A DNA stretch of 64,000 nt, taken from positions 6,943,501 to 7,007,500 of the forward strand of contig CP107926.1 in the NCBI GenBank assembly GCA_036015235.1, in the 5' to 3' direction. Numbering within the stretch: the stretch's first letter is position 1; every line of letters begins with the position of its first letter. Made by a program: the position numbers and the translations under genes. The notes under the pieces are model-generated. The model was not told the DNA's origin and ran no database searches. It saw nothing but the letters and a program-made list of their open reading frames with translations. This stretch comes from Streptomyces sp. NBC_00433. Its GTDB lineage: Bacteria; Actinomycetota; Actinomycetes; Streptomycetales; Streptomycetaceae. Shown in pieces: positions 32,196-40,079 of the stretch.

Positions 32196-33419
32196 CTACA
32201 GTGCGCCGAAAAACTCTGCCAGCCGCCGCTGCCGCTGAGTCATCCGTCCGCCCTGCTGCTGGACCTCGCCGAACGTCTCGGCCGCCATCCGCTGATGCCG
32301 CAGCCACTCCGGGGTCTCCGCCCGCAGCTTGTCAAGGACGTCCAACGCCTCGGACCGCTGCCGCAACGTCGCATGAGCTGCCGCCACATCCAGTAGGTGG
32401 CGCCGCATGAACGTCGTATCCCCCGCCCCGGCGACGCGCTCGGACAGGCGCAGCACCATGTCCGGGCGGTCCGCCACGAGGTGGTTCTCAATGCCCTGGA
32501 ACGCCACCGTGCGCCAGTCGAACTTGCCCCACGACGACTCGGCTACCGCAGTCCCCCCGGCGAGCGCAGCGCCAGCGGTACGGCCCATGCGCAGCATCTC
32601 CCGCGCCTCGGCCGAACGGTTGTTGCGCGCTGCCGCAGCCGAGCCGTGCACCAGCAACTTGCCCCAGGCTCCGAGAGCCTGCCTCGACGCCCGCGAGATC
32701 CGCGGTTCAACCGCTTCCGCCGTGGCGACGCTGACCTGCTCCGCCTCATCGAGGCGACCCTGCCTCATGAGGAGCCAGCCCTGCTGGTACATAGCGGCCG
32801 CCACCGCGTCGAGGGCGCCGATGGCCAGGGCGTCGGTGATGGCGTCCCGTAGCGCGATGTGCGCGAGGTCGTAAGCGCGGACCTGGGTGAGGTACCGGCC
32901 CGCCATCTGGAGGACGTCGGAGCGAATCCGCAGGGCGCTGGTGTGCTGGGGACCGTTGTCGAAATGGTCCACGGTGGCGTGCGCCGAATGCACCAACGGC
33001 GGCAGCAGCTCGGCGACGGTGGCGTAGTCGTCCTGGTGGTATGCCTGCGCGATGGTGCGGGCCGTCGCTGTGAGGCTGCCGAGGTCTGGTTCGTCACCGG
33101 CGTCCGGGGCGAGGCGACTGATCGTGATGGGTGGGGTGATGGCCTGCCGGAACGGCATGAGGTCGATGTTGTCGTCATCACCGCGGCGGGTGTGGTGAGG
33201 GCCGGCCGGGTCCAGGAGCGCGGACGTTCGCACGCCCAGGGCGCGGGCGAGAACGTGATACGTGGGCAGCCGGCCGGTGCCGCCCCGCTCCAGCTTCTTG
33301 ATGACCCCGATGGACAGGCCGGTGCGTTCGGCGAGCTGCTCCTGGGTCAGGCCACGGCGTAGCCGGGCGCGCTTGAGGGCGTCACCGGGAAGGGTCGGAT
33401 TGTCTGCGGCGTGCGGCAT
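32196..33419 (-). CDS. XRE regulator with TPR-like C-terminal region
   Basis: 407 residues. The N-terminal helix-turn-helix is 'LKRARLRRGLTQEQLAERTG'; the remainder (about 100-400) is alpha-helical with repeated Ala/Leu-rich helices ('MYQQGWLLMRQGRLDEAEQ'), typical of TPR regulators that sense a peptide or partner. ATG 33419 with a GGAGCG site. The C-terminus ends 'RRLAEFFGAL'. Target unknown; its position in the island suggests control of the element or of host genes. Confidence 0.82.
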   Translation of the reverse strand: MPHAADNPTLPGDALKRARLRRGLTQEQLAERTGLSIGVIKKLERGGTGRLPTYHVLARALGVRTSALLDPAGPHHTRRGDDDNIDLMPFRQAITPPITISRLAPDAGDEPDLGSLTATARTIAQAYHQDDYATVAELLPPLVHSAHATVDHFDNGPQHTSALRIRSDVLQMAGRYLTQVRAYDLAHIALRDAITDALAIGALDAVAAAMYQQGWLLMRQGRLDEAEQVSVATAEAVEPRISRASRQALGAWGKLLVHGSAAAARNNRSAEAREMLRMGRTAGAALAGGTAVAESSWGKFDWRTVAFQGIENHLVADRPDMVLRLSERVAGAGDTTFMRRHLLDVAAAHATLRQRSEALDVLDKLRAETPEWLRHQRMAAETFGEVQQQGGRMTQRQRRLAEFFGAL

Positions 33420-33447
33420 GCTGGGCGCTCCGTTCTGACCTCGACAC

Positions 33448-33664
33448 TCAGACGGTACTCGCGGCCACGGCCGTTTTGCGGCCCCTTGTCTTTGACGAGG
33501 GGCCGTTGCCTTGCGCCGCCAGATCCGGCAGAGACCAGGAAGGCAAGGTTGTCCTGCGCAGCGTTGAGCAGGGAGACGACGACCGAGGCGACGAGAGCGG
33601 CGGTGGCGGCCGCCCATACCTTCGCCTCGACCTTGAGTTTGGCGAGCAGTCCGGCCCTGGTCAC
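33448..33664 (-). pseudogene. Holin-like remnant (frameshifted)
   Basis: From GTG 33664 (overlapping the previous stop as GTGA) the frame gives 'LKVEAKVWAAATAALVASVV' followed by 'SLLNAAQDNLAFLV': a short basic start, one membrane helix and the 'LLNAAQDN' turn I associate with small Streptomyces phage holins. The second helix is missing. A frame change just after this yields 'LPDLAAQGNGPSSKTRGRK' and a stop at 33448-33450. The likely cause is deletion of the middle of a holin gene. Confidence 0.4.
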
Positions 33665-33838
33665 GCCACCTTCGGAACCTGGAGCATGGCCCAAGAGGTC
33701 GGACCCAGGGCGGGCCTGGAGCCGCTCATGAAGAACGCGTTGCCCGGGAACGGCGTTGCCCGGGGTGTCGGACAGGTGCTCGTAGACCTTGCCGCCATAG
33801 CGGCACCAGGGGAAGAAGAGCGCCTCGTCCCGGATCGC
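33661..33838 (-). pseudogene. 3' remnant of a phage-type gene, frameshifted and cut by the IS
   Basis: Reading away from the IS end: 'IRDEALFFPWCRYGG', then 'KVYEHLSDTPGNA'; after a near-exact 16-bp duplication of CCCGGGCAACGC the sense frame becomes 'NAFFMSGSRPALGPTSWAML' and ends 'QVPKVA' with a TGA overlapping the holin-like GTG. Without the duplication the two frames join as '...DTPGNAFFMSG...'. The 5' part is absent beyond the insertion sequence. The product is not identified. Confidence 0.45.
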
Positions 33839-33859
33839 TAAGGGCTTGCAGCGGATCAT
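33839..33859. repeat. IS left inverted repeat
   Basis: AGGGCTTGCAG-CGG-ATCAT, matching the right end except for three inserted bases. Confidence 0.7.
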
Positions 33860-33895
33860 GGTGTTGCTTCCCGTCCTGGTTGTCGTTGTTGTGGT

Positions 33896-35185
33896 ATGCG
33901 CATCCCGGACGAGACTCGTGACCAACTTGCCCTGAAGTTCGCGGTGTTGTTCCCGCATCTGGATGAGCGGCAGCGGCGGTTGCTGATGGCCGTGGAGGCG
34001 AGGGCTCTGGGCCATGGCGGCGTCCGGGCCGTCGCGCGGGCCGCGGCGATAAGCGAGACCACTGTTCGCCGGGGCGTGTTCGAGATCGAGGCCGGCGAGG
34101 CACCCTTGGGACGGGTGCGACGGCCGGGCGGGGGCCGCGAGCGGATCTCCGTCCTCGACCACGGCCTGCGCCCGGCCTTGCTGGCGCTGGTCGAGCCGGA
34201 CGAGCGCGGAGACCCGATGTCCCCCCTGCGGTGGACAGTGAAGTCGACTCGCGCCCTTGCCCGGGAGCTGACCCTGGCCGGGCACAAAGTCAGTGCCGAC
34301 ACCGTCGCCGACTTGCTGCGGGAGGAGGGCTTCAGTCTGCAGGCAGCTGCTAAGACCCTGGAGGGCGGCCGGCATGCGGATCGTGACGCCCAGTTCCGCT
34401 ACCTCAACGAGCGGGCCCGCGAGCACCGGGACGCCGGCCAACCAGTGATCAGCGTGGATGCCAAGAAGAAGGAACTCGTCGGAGACTTCAAGAACAGCGG
34501 CCGCCAGTGGCGGCCGGCCGGTGACCCGGTGCAGGTCGGCGTCCACGACGTCGCCGACCCGCAACTTGGCAAGGCCGTCCCCTACGGAATCTACGACATC
34601 GAAGCCAATACCGGCTGGGTCAACGTCGGCACCGACCACGACACCGCAGCGTTCGCCGTGGAGTCGATCCGCCGCTGGTGGCACAGCCAGGGCCAGGAAG
34701 CCTACCCGCAGGCGACGAGGCTGCTGATCACCGCCGACGCGGGCGGCTCAAACGGCTACCGGACCCGGGCATGGAAACTCCAGCTCGCCCGCCTCGCCGC
34801 CGAAACCCGTCTCACGATCACCGTGTCCCACCTCCCGCCGGGAACATCGAAGTGGAACAAGATCGAGCACCGGCTGTTCTCCCACATCACCATGAACTGG
34901 CGCGGCCGCCCGCTGACCAGCCACGAAGTCATCGTCAACAGCATCGCAGCGACCACGACCCGCACCGGACTGCGCGTGAGTGCCGCCCTGGACACCAACA
35001 GCCATCCCACCGCAGTCCAGATCAAAGACGCCGAGATGGCTGCTCTGCCACTGACCCGGCACGCCTTCCACGGCGACTGGAACTACGCCCTGCACCCCCA
35101 GCCAAGCTCCGCCATTCCGGCGGCGCTGGCCCCGCAGACCCCTGCCACCCAATGGACGAGAACCAGTTGTCCGATCCAGCGCTGA
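33896..35185 (+). CDS. ISAzo13-family DDE transposase
   Basis: 429 residues. N-terminal helix-turn-helix ('GGVRAVARAAAISETTVRRG'), then the DDE core: 'ISVDAKKKELVGDFKNSG' (first Asp), 'ITADAGGSNGYR' (second Asp) and 'HLPPGTSKWNKIEHRLFS' (Glu). These are hallmark blocks of ISAzo13/Rhodopirellula-type transposases. All three catalytic acids are present, so it may be active. Its 3' end overlaps the second ORF. Confidence 0.9.
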   Translation: MRIPDETRDQLALKFAVLFPHLDERQRRLLMAVEARALGHGGVRAVARAAAISETTVRRGVFEIEAGEAPLGRVRRPGGGRERISVLDHGLRPALLALVEPDERGDPMSPLRWTVKSTRALARELTLAGHKVSADTVADLLREEGFSLQAAAKTLEGGRHADRDAQFRYLNERAREHRDAGQPVISVDAKKKELVGDFKNSGRQWRPAGDPVQVGVHDVADPQLGKAVPYGIYDIEANTGWVNVGTDHDTAAFAVESIRRWWHSQGQEAYPQATRLLITADAGGSNGYRTRAWKLQLARLAAETRLTITVSHLPPGTSKWNKIEHRLFSHITMNWRGRPLTSHEVIVNSIAATTTRTGLRVSAALDTNSHPTAVQIKDAEMAALPLTRHAFHGDWNYALHPQPSSAIPAALAPQTPATQWTRTSCPIQR

Positions 35186-35523
35186 CCGGAATGACCCGGC
35201 GACAACTCCGGGACCTCACACGAACGCTGGCTCCAGACGGAGACACCCGGCACGGCCGCCCACCCCGGCTCACCTTCCCCGAACAGGTCCTGGCCACCGT
35301 GCTCCATCTGAGAGTCGCCCTGGCCGCGGAACCTCTCGCCGTACTGTTCACCAGCAGCCGAACAGCCATGCACCGAACCCTCCTGAAGAACAGAAGACTC
35401 CTCAAAGCGCACGGGATCGCCATCCCGCCCACCACGACCCCACCCGCGGCCCTGGCGACCCTCCACGCCCGGGTCCTCACCCTCACCAGCGACCCCAGCA
35501 ACAAGATCAAGACAACGTGTTAA
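35152..35523 (+). CDS. Second IS ORF, helix-turn-helix transposase-associated protein
   Basis: 123 residues, ATG at 35152 inside the end of the transposase gene in another frame. 'MTRRQLRDLTRTLAP...RPPRLTFPEQVLATVLHLRVAL' resembles the N-terminal helix-turn-helix regions of IS5-like transposases; no catalytic domain follows. Seen alongside ISAzo13-type transposases in Streptomyces (recollection). It may be an accessory DNA-binding factor. Confidence 0.6.
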   Translation: MDENQLSDPALTGMTRRQLRDLTRTLAPDGDTRHGRPPRLTFPEQVLATVLHLRVALAAEPLAVLFTSSRTAMHRTLLKNRRLLKAHGIAIPPTTTPPAALATLHARVLTLTSDPSNKIKTTC

Positions 35524-35540
35524 TGATCTGCAAGCCCTAA
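35522..35540. repeat. IS right inverted repeat
   Basis: AATGATCTGCAAGCCCTAA, the complement of the left end over two blocks. Confidence 0.7.
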
Positions 35541-35780
35541 GAGCTGTCCCGGTTGGTGCGGGTCCCGCCCGCGTGGTCCTCGACCGAGAGCGAGCGGGAG
35601 TTCGCCGGGAGGAACTCCAAGCCCCTCGATCACCTGGGATGTGGCTCCGGTTGAAGATCCGGCGGCCATGCATACCATTTTTGGATATCTTTTTCAGGCC
35701 CCGTCGGAATCCCAACACGATCTAGGATCGGGCATGTCGGACCGTGCAGAAGCGCGGGAAGTGCGGGCCAGGGGGCCGGG
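35541..35780. other. IS-integrase spacer with possible gene tail
   Basis: The first 115 bases can be read on the plus strand as '...ELSRLVRVPPAWSSTESERE' and on to a stop at 35653-35655, which may be the 3' tail of a gene cut by the IS. Then comes an AT-richer stretch (35670-35705), unusual for this genome, before the integrase start. Confidence 0.35.
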
Positions 35781-37820
35781 ATGAGCGGACTTCAGCGGGT
35801 CGTTATCGAGGTGGCTGCAAGGGCGCAGAAGACGCAACTACGCGCTGTGGACTACTTGCGGGTGTCCACCGAGGAGCAGGTCAAGGGCTACGGCATTCCG
35901 TACTCCAGCAAGCGGACCGCCAAGCACATCGTCCACAAGGGCTGGGAGCACGTCGGCACTTTCGCCGACGAAGGCGTGTCCGGGTCGTTACTCGCTCACG
36001 AGCGCGACGACCTGACGCGTCTCATGGTCCGGGCGCGACAGACGCCACGGCCCTTTGACGTGGTCGTCGTAAACGAAGAACGCGCCATCGGCCGTGCGGG
36101 CAGGGCTTTCTGGCCCTGGGTGTGGGAATTGGAGGACTTGGGCGTCTTCGTTGCCGTCGTCAAGGGCGACTATGACAACACCACGCCCGACGGGCGCAGT
36201 CGCATGCGCAAGGCTGCCGACCGTGCCCAGGACGAGCGCGAGACCATCCGCGACCGCACGCAGGGTGGCATCCAGGAGAAGGCCGAGGACGGCCGCCACC
36301 CTGGCGGTCAGGCCCGCTACGGGTACCACATCGCGGATCAGGGCCGTGTCGGCCAGAGCCGATTGGCTCTGGACATCTGCGGCGGCACCGAGCGATGCAC
36401 TCGTACCGGTCCGTGCCAGACGCTGCACGAGACGACCGTGCTGCGCCGCGGGCGCCATCTTGTGATTCAGTTTCACGGGAACTGGGGCCGCGCAGTGCTC
36501 ACGCTCAATGCCGAGGGGTTCGTCAGTCGATCCGGCAAACCGTGGAGTGTTGCGAATTTCCGCAACCGTTTCCTCCAGAGTCTCGATCCGAGGTACGTCT
36601 TCCGCAGCGCGGCGAACGCCACGCTGGATGCAGACGGCAGCCCCGTCTGGGGTGAGAGCGTCACGATCGACCTCGATCCCGTCTTCACTCCGGAGGAGGT
36701 CGCAGAGTTCCGCCGTGCCTGGAACCCGAAGTTCCGCGTACGGCACGTTGGCAGACGCACCTATCCGCTGACGGGGCGCATCACGAGTCTGTGCGGCTCC
36801 CACTACGTCGGCGCTTCGCCGACGACCAAGGACGTGAGTCCGCACTATGTGTGCGCTGGTAAGGCCGCCCTTCCGGGCAGCGAGGGATGCTCCTGCTCCC
36901 AGCTGGACGCCCTGGGCGTCGAAGCATGGGCCTGGGAAGCGGTGAGTGGACTACTCGGCAACGCCGACAAGCTCCACGTGCTGGCCGAGCGCCAGAAAGC
37001 GCGCACCAGTGAGGAACGCATCGACCACGCCTCGCGGCTGGCCGAGCTGGACCAGCAGGTGGCCGAGCAGCAGGACGCCATCGACACCATTATGGTGATG
37101 GGCGCCAAGAGCGCCGCACGGCGAGGGCAGCGGGGCAAAGAGGCGGAGACATCCGTTGCCCGCATGATCAAACCCTTGGAGGACGAACTGGAGGCACTGG
37201 AGGCCCAGCGCCGCGAGGTCGTTTCCTGGCAGGCCGACGCGGTCGAGGCGGCGCAGAGGACCGGAGACCTACAGGCGCTGGCCGAGATGGCCGCGCAGGG
37301 CCTCCAGGACGTGAGCGCCGAGGACCAGCGCCGCTTGTACGGCCTGCTGGAGATCACCGGCTGCCTGACCGGGCCGGTCCCGCAGATGCGGAAGGGTCTC
37401 GCCTGCTCGGTGGCGGAGTGGTTCCGCGACGCAGGCCGGCTCGTGCCGGACCTGACCAATGCGAGCTGGGCGAAGGTCGCCCCGCTCATGCCGCGAGGCG
37501 AGAAGGACCGTCCGGTCCTGGAAGCGGTCCTGACCAAGGCAGCGAGTGACGCTCGCTGGGAGGAGCTGTACGAGAAGTACGGTACGACCGCGCTGCGGAC
37601 CTACTGGCGCCGCTGGAAGGCCAGCGGCCTGTGGGAGCAGATCATGGCGGCCCTCCCGGAAGAGGGCCGACCCGTTCCGCGGCGGCATCCGCTGCCGCCG
37701 ATCCATCTGCACGGAGTGCTCCAGCCGGGGCTTATCCTCGCGACTGCTTCCGAAGACCACGGCCCGGCATCGGGCCCTTCGGGATCGGCATGTTGGACAT
37801 CAGGTCGCCCAGCGCCTTGA
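35781..37820 (+). CDS. int: Large serine recombinase (integrase)
   Basis: 679 residues. Catalytic domain (about 22-165) with 'VDYLRVSTEEQ' (Ser29 nucleophile), 'FADEGVSGS' and 'VVVNEERAIGRAGRA'. A recombinase DNA-binding domain follows ('GGQARYGYHI', 'LTLNAEGFVSRSGKPWSVAN', about 180-290). The zinc-ribbon region ('TSLCGSHYVG...CAGKAALPGSEGC') appears to have lost the first Cys of its usual CxxC. A coiled-coil segment lies at about 405-490 and a C-terminal extension follows. It catalyses site-specific integration of phages and ICEs. The last 89 bases overlap the 3' end of the convergent DUF4191 gene, placing the probable attachment site there. Confidence 0.88.
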   Translation: MSGLQRVVIEVAARAQKTQLRAVDYLRVSTEEQVKGYGIPYSSKRTAKHIVHKGWEHVGTFADEGVSGSLLAHERDDLTRLMVRARQTPRPFDVVVVNEERAIGRAGRAFWPWVWELEDLGVFVAVVKGDYDNTTPDGRSRMRKAADRAQDERETIRDRTQGGIQEKAEDGRHPGGQARYGYHIADQGRVGQSRLALDICGGTERCTRTGPCQTLHETTVLRRGRHLVIQFHGNWGRAVLTLNAEGFVSRSGKPWSVANFRNRFLQSLDPRYVFRSAANATLDADGSPVWGESVTIDLDPVFTPEEVAEFRRAWNPKFRVRHVGRRTYPLTGRITSLCGSHYVGASPTTKDVSPHYVCAGKAALPGSEGCSCSQLDALGVEAWAWEAVSGLLGNADKLHVLAERQKARTSEERIDHASRLAELDQQVAEQQDAIDTIMVMGAKSAARRGQRGKEAETSVARMIKPLEDELEALEAQRREVVSWQADAVEAAQRTGDLQALAEMAAQGLQDVSAEDQRRLYGLLEITGCLTGPVPQMRKGLACSVAEWFRDAGRLVPDLTNASWAKVAPLMPRGEKDRPVLEAVLTKAASDARWEELYEKYGTTALRTYWRRWKASGLWEQIMAALPEEGRPVPRRHPLPPIHLHGVLQPGLILATASEDHGPASGPSGSACWTSGRPAP

Positions 37821-38415
37821 GGCGGTCGTTGACCTCGGTGGTCTTCGGGCCGGTCAGCGTGCGCGGGAGGCGCAGCAGCGTCGCGCGCAGCTTCTTGAGC
37901 GGCAGCTCCCCCTCGCCGTTGCCGACGATGAAGTCGTGGACCGGCACGTCGTAGACGACCCGGGCGACCTTCCGCTTCTCGTTGGCCAGCAGGCCCTTGA
38001 CCCGGTTGGGGTTGCCCTCGCCGACCAGCACCACACCGGCCTTGCCGACCGCCCGGTGGACGACGTCCTGGCTCTTGTTCATGCCCACCGCCGGCGACAC
38101 CGTCCAGCCGCGGCCGATGTTCTGCAGCACGGCGGCAGCCGCGCCCGGCTTGCCCTCCAGCTGCCCGAAGGCGGCCCGCTCGGCGCGGCGGCCGAAGATC
38201 ACCGCCATCGCGAGCAGCGCCAGCAGGAGTCCCAGGATTCCGGCCCAGATGGGGTGATCGATCAAGAAGCCGAGGGCGAGGATGACACCGAAGGTGACGA
38301 TTCCCACAGCCGCAATGACAAGCCCGATCTTGGAGTCGGCCTGCCTGGTCATCTTGTAGGTCTGGACGATCTGTGCCAGTCGCCCAGGGTTCTCGGATGT
38401 TTCCTTCCTCGCCAT
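37732..38415 (-). CDS. DUF4191 membrane protein
   Basis: 227 residues: two adjacent hydrophobic helices (about 27-70, 'LVIAAVGIVTFGVILALGFL', 'WAGILGLLLALLAMAVIF') and a cytoplasmic domain ('QNIGRGWTVSPAVG', 'VVLVGEGNPNRVKGLLANEK', 'FIVGNGEGELPLKKL'). Conserved next to lipA in Streptomyces as I recall; function unknown. ATG 38415. The last codons ('PMPGRGLRKQSRG') overlap the integrase 3' end and may be element-derived. Confidence 0.88.
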   Translation of the reverse strand: MARKETSENPGRLAQIVQTYKMTRQADSKIGLVIAAVGIVTFGVILALGFLIDHPIWAGILGLLLALLAMAVIFGRRAERAAFGQLEGKPGAAAAVLQNIGRGWTVSPAVGMNKSQDVVHRAVGKAGVVLVGEGNPNRVKGLLANEKRKVARVVYDVPVHDFIVGNGEGELPLKKLRATLLRLPRTLTGPKTTEVNDRLKALGDLMSNMPIPKGPMPGRGLRKQSRG

Positions 38416-38470
38416 GTGGCAAAGGATACGTGGCCGCCCACTCACGCGTCACCGCGGCCACCCACTGCGA

Positions 38471-38707
38471 TCAGTCGCGTACGGCGTCTCCGCGCGCGCC
38501 TGTCAGCAGGGCGGCCATCTCGTGCTCGGCCTCCCTGCGGTCCTTGGCGCGCTGGCGGTCCGCGACCACCGACGCCCAGGCGTTGCGGCGGGCGGTCTGC
38601 TGGCCGCCGCGCAGCAGAAAGCTTTCTACGGCCCGCAGCGCCCCGGCCACCGGGGTGTGGGTGGGCAGCTGGGGATACGGACGGATGTGGACCGACTCGG
38701 ACGGCAT
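38471..38707 (-). CDS. Small conserved hypothetical protein, 78 aa
   Basis: ATG 38707 follows GAGGGGG. Charged helical protein ('SVHIRPYPQLPTHTPVAGAL', 'DRQRAKDRREAEHEM'), no membrane segment. It precedes DUF4191 in the same direction (55 bp), a conserved neighbourhood between lipA and glnA as I recall. Role unknown. Confidence 0.72.
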   Translation of the reverse strand: MPSESVHIRPYPQLPTHTPVAGALRAVESFLLRGGQQTARRNAWASVVADRQRAKDRREAEHEMAALLTGARGDAVRD

Positions 38708-39040
38708 GGCGTCCCCCTCAAGGCAGCGAGCGCAAAGGCAACGAGACGAACCGGACGGGCTGAGACAGGAGAAGCGGGCAAAGCGGGCAAAGCGGGAAAG
38801 CGGAGAAACCGCGGTGCGGAGCCAGCCGTGGAACCACCTGTGGTGAGACCAGGCTCGCCACATCGTGTTACCAGCCGGTGACCACTCGGTCAATCTCACA
38901 TGAAAGCCTCAGCACCGCCCGCGCACCGCCCCGCCAGGTCACTCTTCCGGGAGGGCGATACGCCCGGGTGAGGGGTCTCACACCGGGCTCGCGCCGCCGT
39001 CCTCCCGAAGGGCGCGCGGCCTCCCGGGCCCACGCCGCCG
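38708..39040. other. Gene-free stretch
   Basis: 333 bp between lipA and the small hypothetical gene. It contains three near-tandem AAGCGGGCA units (38773-38801) and a C-rich lipA-proximal part with weak dyads (around 38953-38975). I see no gene and no strong terminator. Confidence 0.5.
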
Positions 39041-39988
39041 TCAGACCGCCTGGCGGCGGTCGACGGCCTGCTGGAAGAGCCGGCCCGCGCGGTAGGACGA
39101 GCGGACCAGCGGCCCGGACATCACACCCGCGTAGCCGATCTCCTCGGCCTCCTCCTGCAGCTCCACGAACTCGGCCGGCTTCACCCACCGCTCCACCGGG
39201 TGGTGCCGCACCGACGGCCGCAGATACTGCGTGATCGTGATCAGCTCGCAGCCCGCGTCGTGCAGGTCCTGCAGCGCCTGGCTGATCTCCGCGCGCTCCT
39301 CGCCCATGCCCAGGATCAGGTTGGACTTGGTGACCAGGCCCGCCTCCCGCGCCCGGGTGATGACGTCGAGCGAGCGCTCGTAGCGGAAGCCGGGGCGGAT
39401 GCGCTTGAAGATCCGCGGCACCGTCTCGACGTTGTGCGCCAGCACCTCGGGGCGGGTGCCGAAGACCTCGGCGAGCTGCGCGGGCTCGGCGTTGAAGTCG
39501 GGGATGAGCAGCTCGACCTTGGTCCGTCCGGCGGACCGGCCGGCGGTCATGGCGTGGATCTGCCGGACGGTCTCGGCGTAGAGCCACGCGCCGCCGTCCT
39601 CCAGGTCGTCACGCGCGACGCCGGTGATCGTGGCGTAGTTCAGGTCCATGGTGACGACGGACTCGCCGACCCGGCGCGGCTCGTCGCGGTCCAGGGCCTG
39701 CGGCTTGCCGGTGTCGATCTGGCAGAAGTCGCAGCGCCGGGTGCACTGGTCGCCGCCGATGAGGAAGGTCGCCTCGCGGTCCTCCCAGCACTCGTAGATG
39801 TTGGGACAGCCGGCCTCCTGGCACACCGTGTGCAGGCCCTCGCTTTTGACGAGCTTCTGCATCTGCGTGTACTCGGGACCCATTTTCGCCCGGGTCTTGA
39901 TCCACTCGGGCTTGCGCTCGATGGGGGTCTGGCTGTTGCGGACCTCCAGGCGCAGCATCTTGCGTCCGTCGGGTGCGACTGCGGACAC
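39041..39988 (-). CDS. lipA: Lipoyl synthase
   Basis: 315 residues, radical SAM enzyme inserting two sulfurs into octanoyl groups on E2 and GcvH. Auxiliary cluster Cys motif 'CQEAGCPNIYECW' and radical SAM motif 'CTRRCDFC' are both present; the C-terminal 'RSSYRAGRLF' is typical. The GTG at 39988 follows AGGAG. It lies 91 bp behind lipB, same strand. Its substrates include SucB, encoded about 17 kb away. Confidence 0.97.
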   Translation of the reverse strand: MSAVAPDGRKMLRLEVRNSQTPIERKPEWIKTRAKMGPEYTQMQKLVKSEGLHTVCQEAGCPNIYECWEDREATFLIGGDQCTRRCDFCQIDTGKPQALDRDEPRRVGESVVTMDLNYATITGVARDDLEDGGAWLYAETVRQIHAMTAGRSAGRTKVELLIPDFNAEPAQLAEVFGTRPEVLAHNVETVPRIFKRIRPGFRYERSLDVITRAREAGLVTKSNLILGMGEERAEISQALQDLHDAGCELITITQYLRPSVRHHPVERWVKPAEFVELQEEAEEIGYAGVMSGPLVRSSYRAGRLFQQAVDRRQAV

Positions 39989-40079
39989 GACCGGCTCCTA
40001 AAGCTGAGAATGTGCCTACGGCTTGGATTCTTCGGTAAACGCCAGGGTACGCCCCGGAATTCCTAGTGCGGTGACCGCA

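Larger units (their letters stand above)
33839..35540 (+). mobile_element. ISAzo13-family insertion sequence
   Basis: About 1.7 kb. The left end (33839) reads TAAGGGCTTGCAGCGGATCAT; the right end, reverse-complemented (35540-35522), reads TTAGGGCTTGCAGATCATT. They share AGGGCTTGCAG and ATCAT, with 3 extra bases on the left. It contains two overlapping ORFs. No clear target duplication could be read, but 2-3 bp would be hard to see. The exact family assignment rests on the transposase. Confidence 0.75.
30993..37731. mobile_element. Accessory island: probable decayed prophage/integrative element
   Basis: 6.7 kb between the core RDD and DUF4191 genes. Contents in order: XRE regulator, anti-sigma-like ATPase, XRE-TPR regulator, holin-like remnant, frameshifted phage-gene tail, an ISAzo13-type insertion sequence, a short AT-richer segment and a large serine integrase at the right end. 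Codon bias is visibly weaker than in the flanks. Ends are approximate; no att direct repeat could be found by eye. Confidence 0.6.

Noticed and set aside
33347..34684. 445-codon minus-strand frame crossing the IS
   Set aside because: Mostly antisense to the transposase; only its last part contains the phage and holin-like remnants annotated separately.
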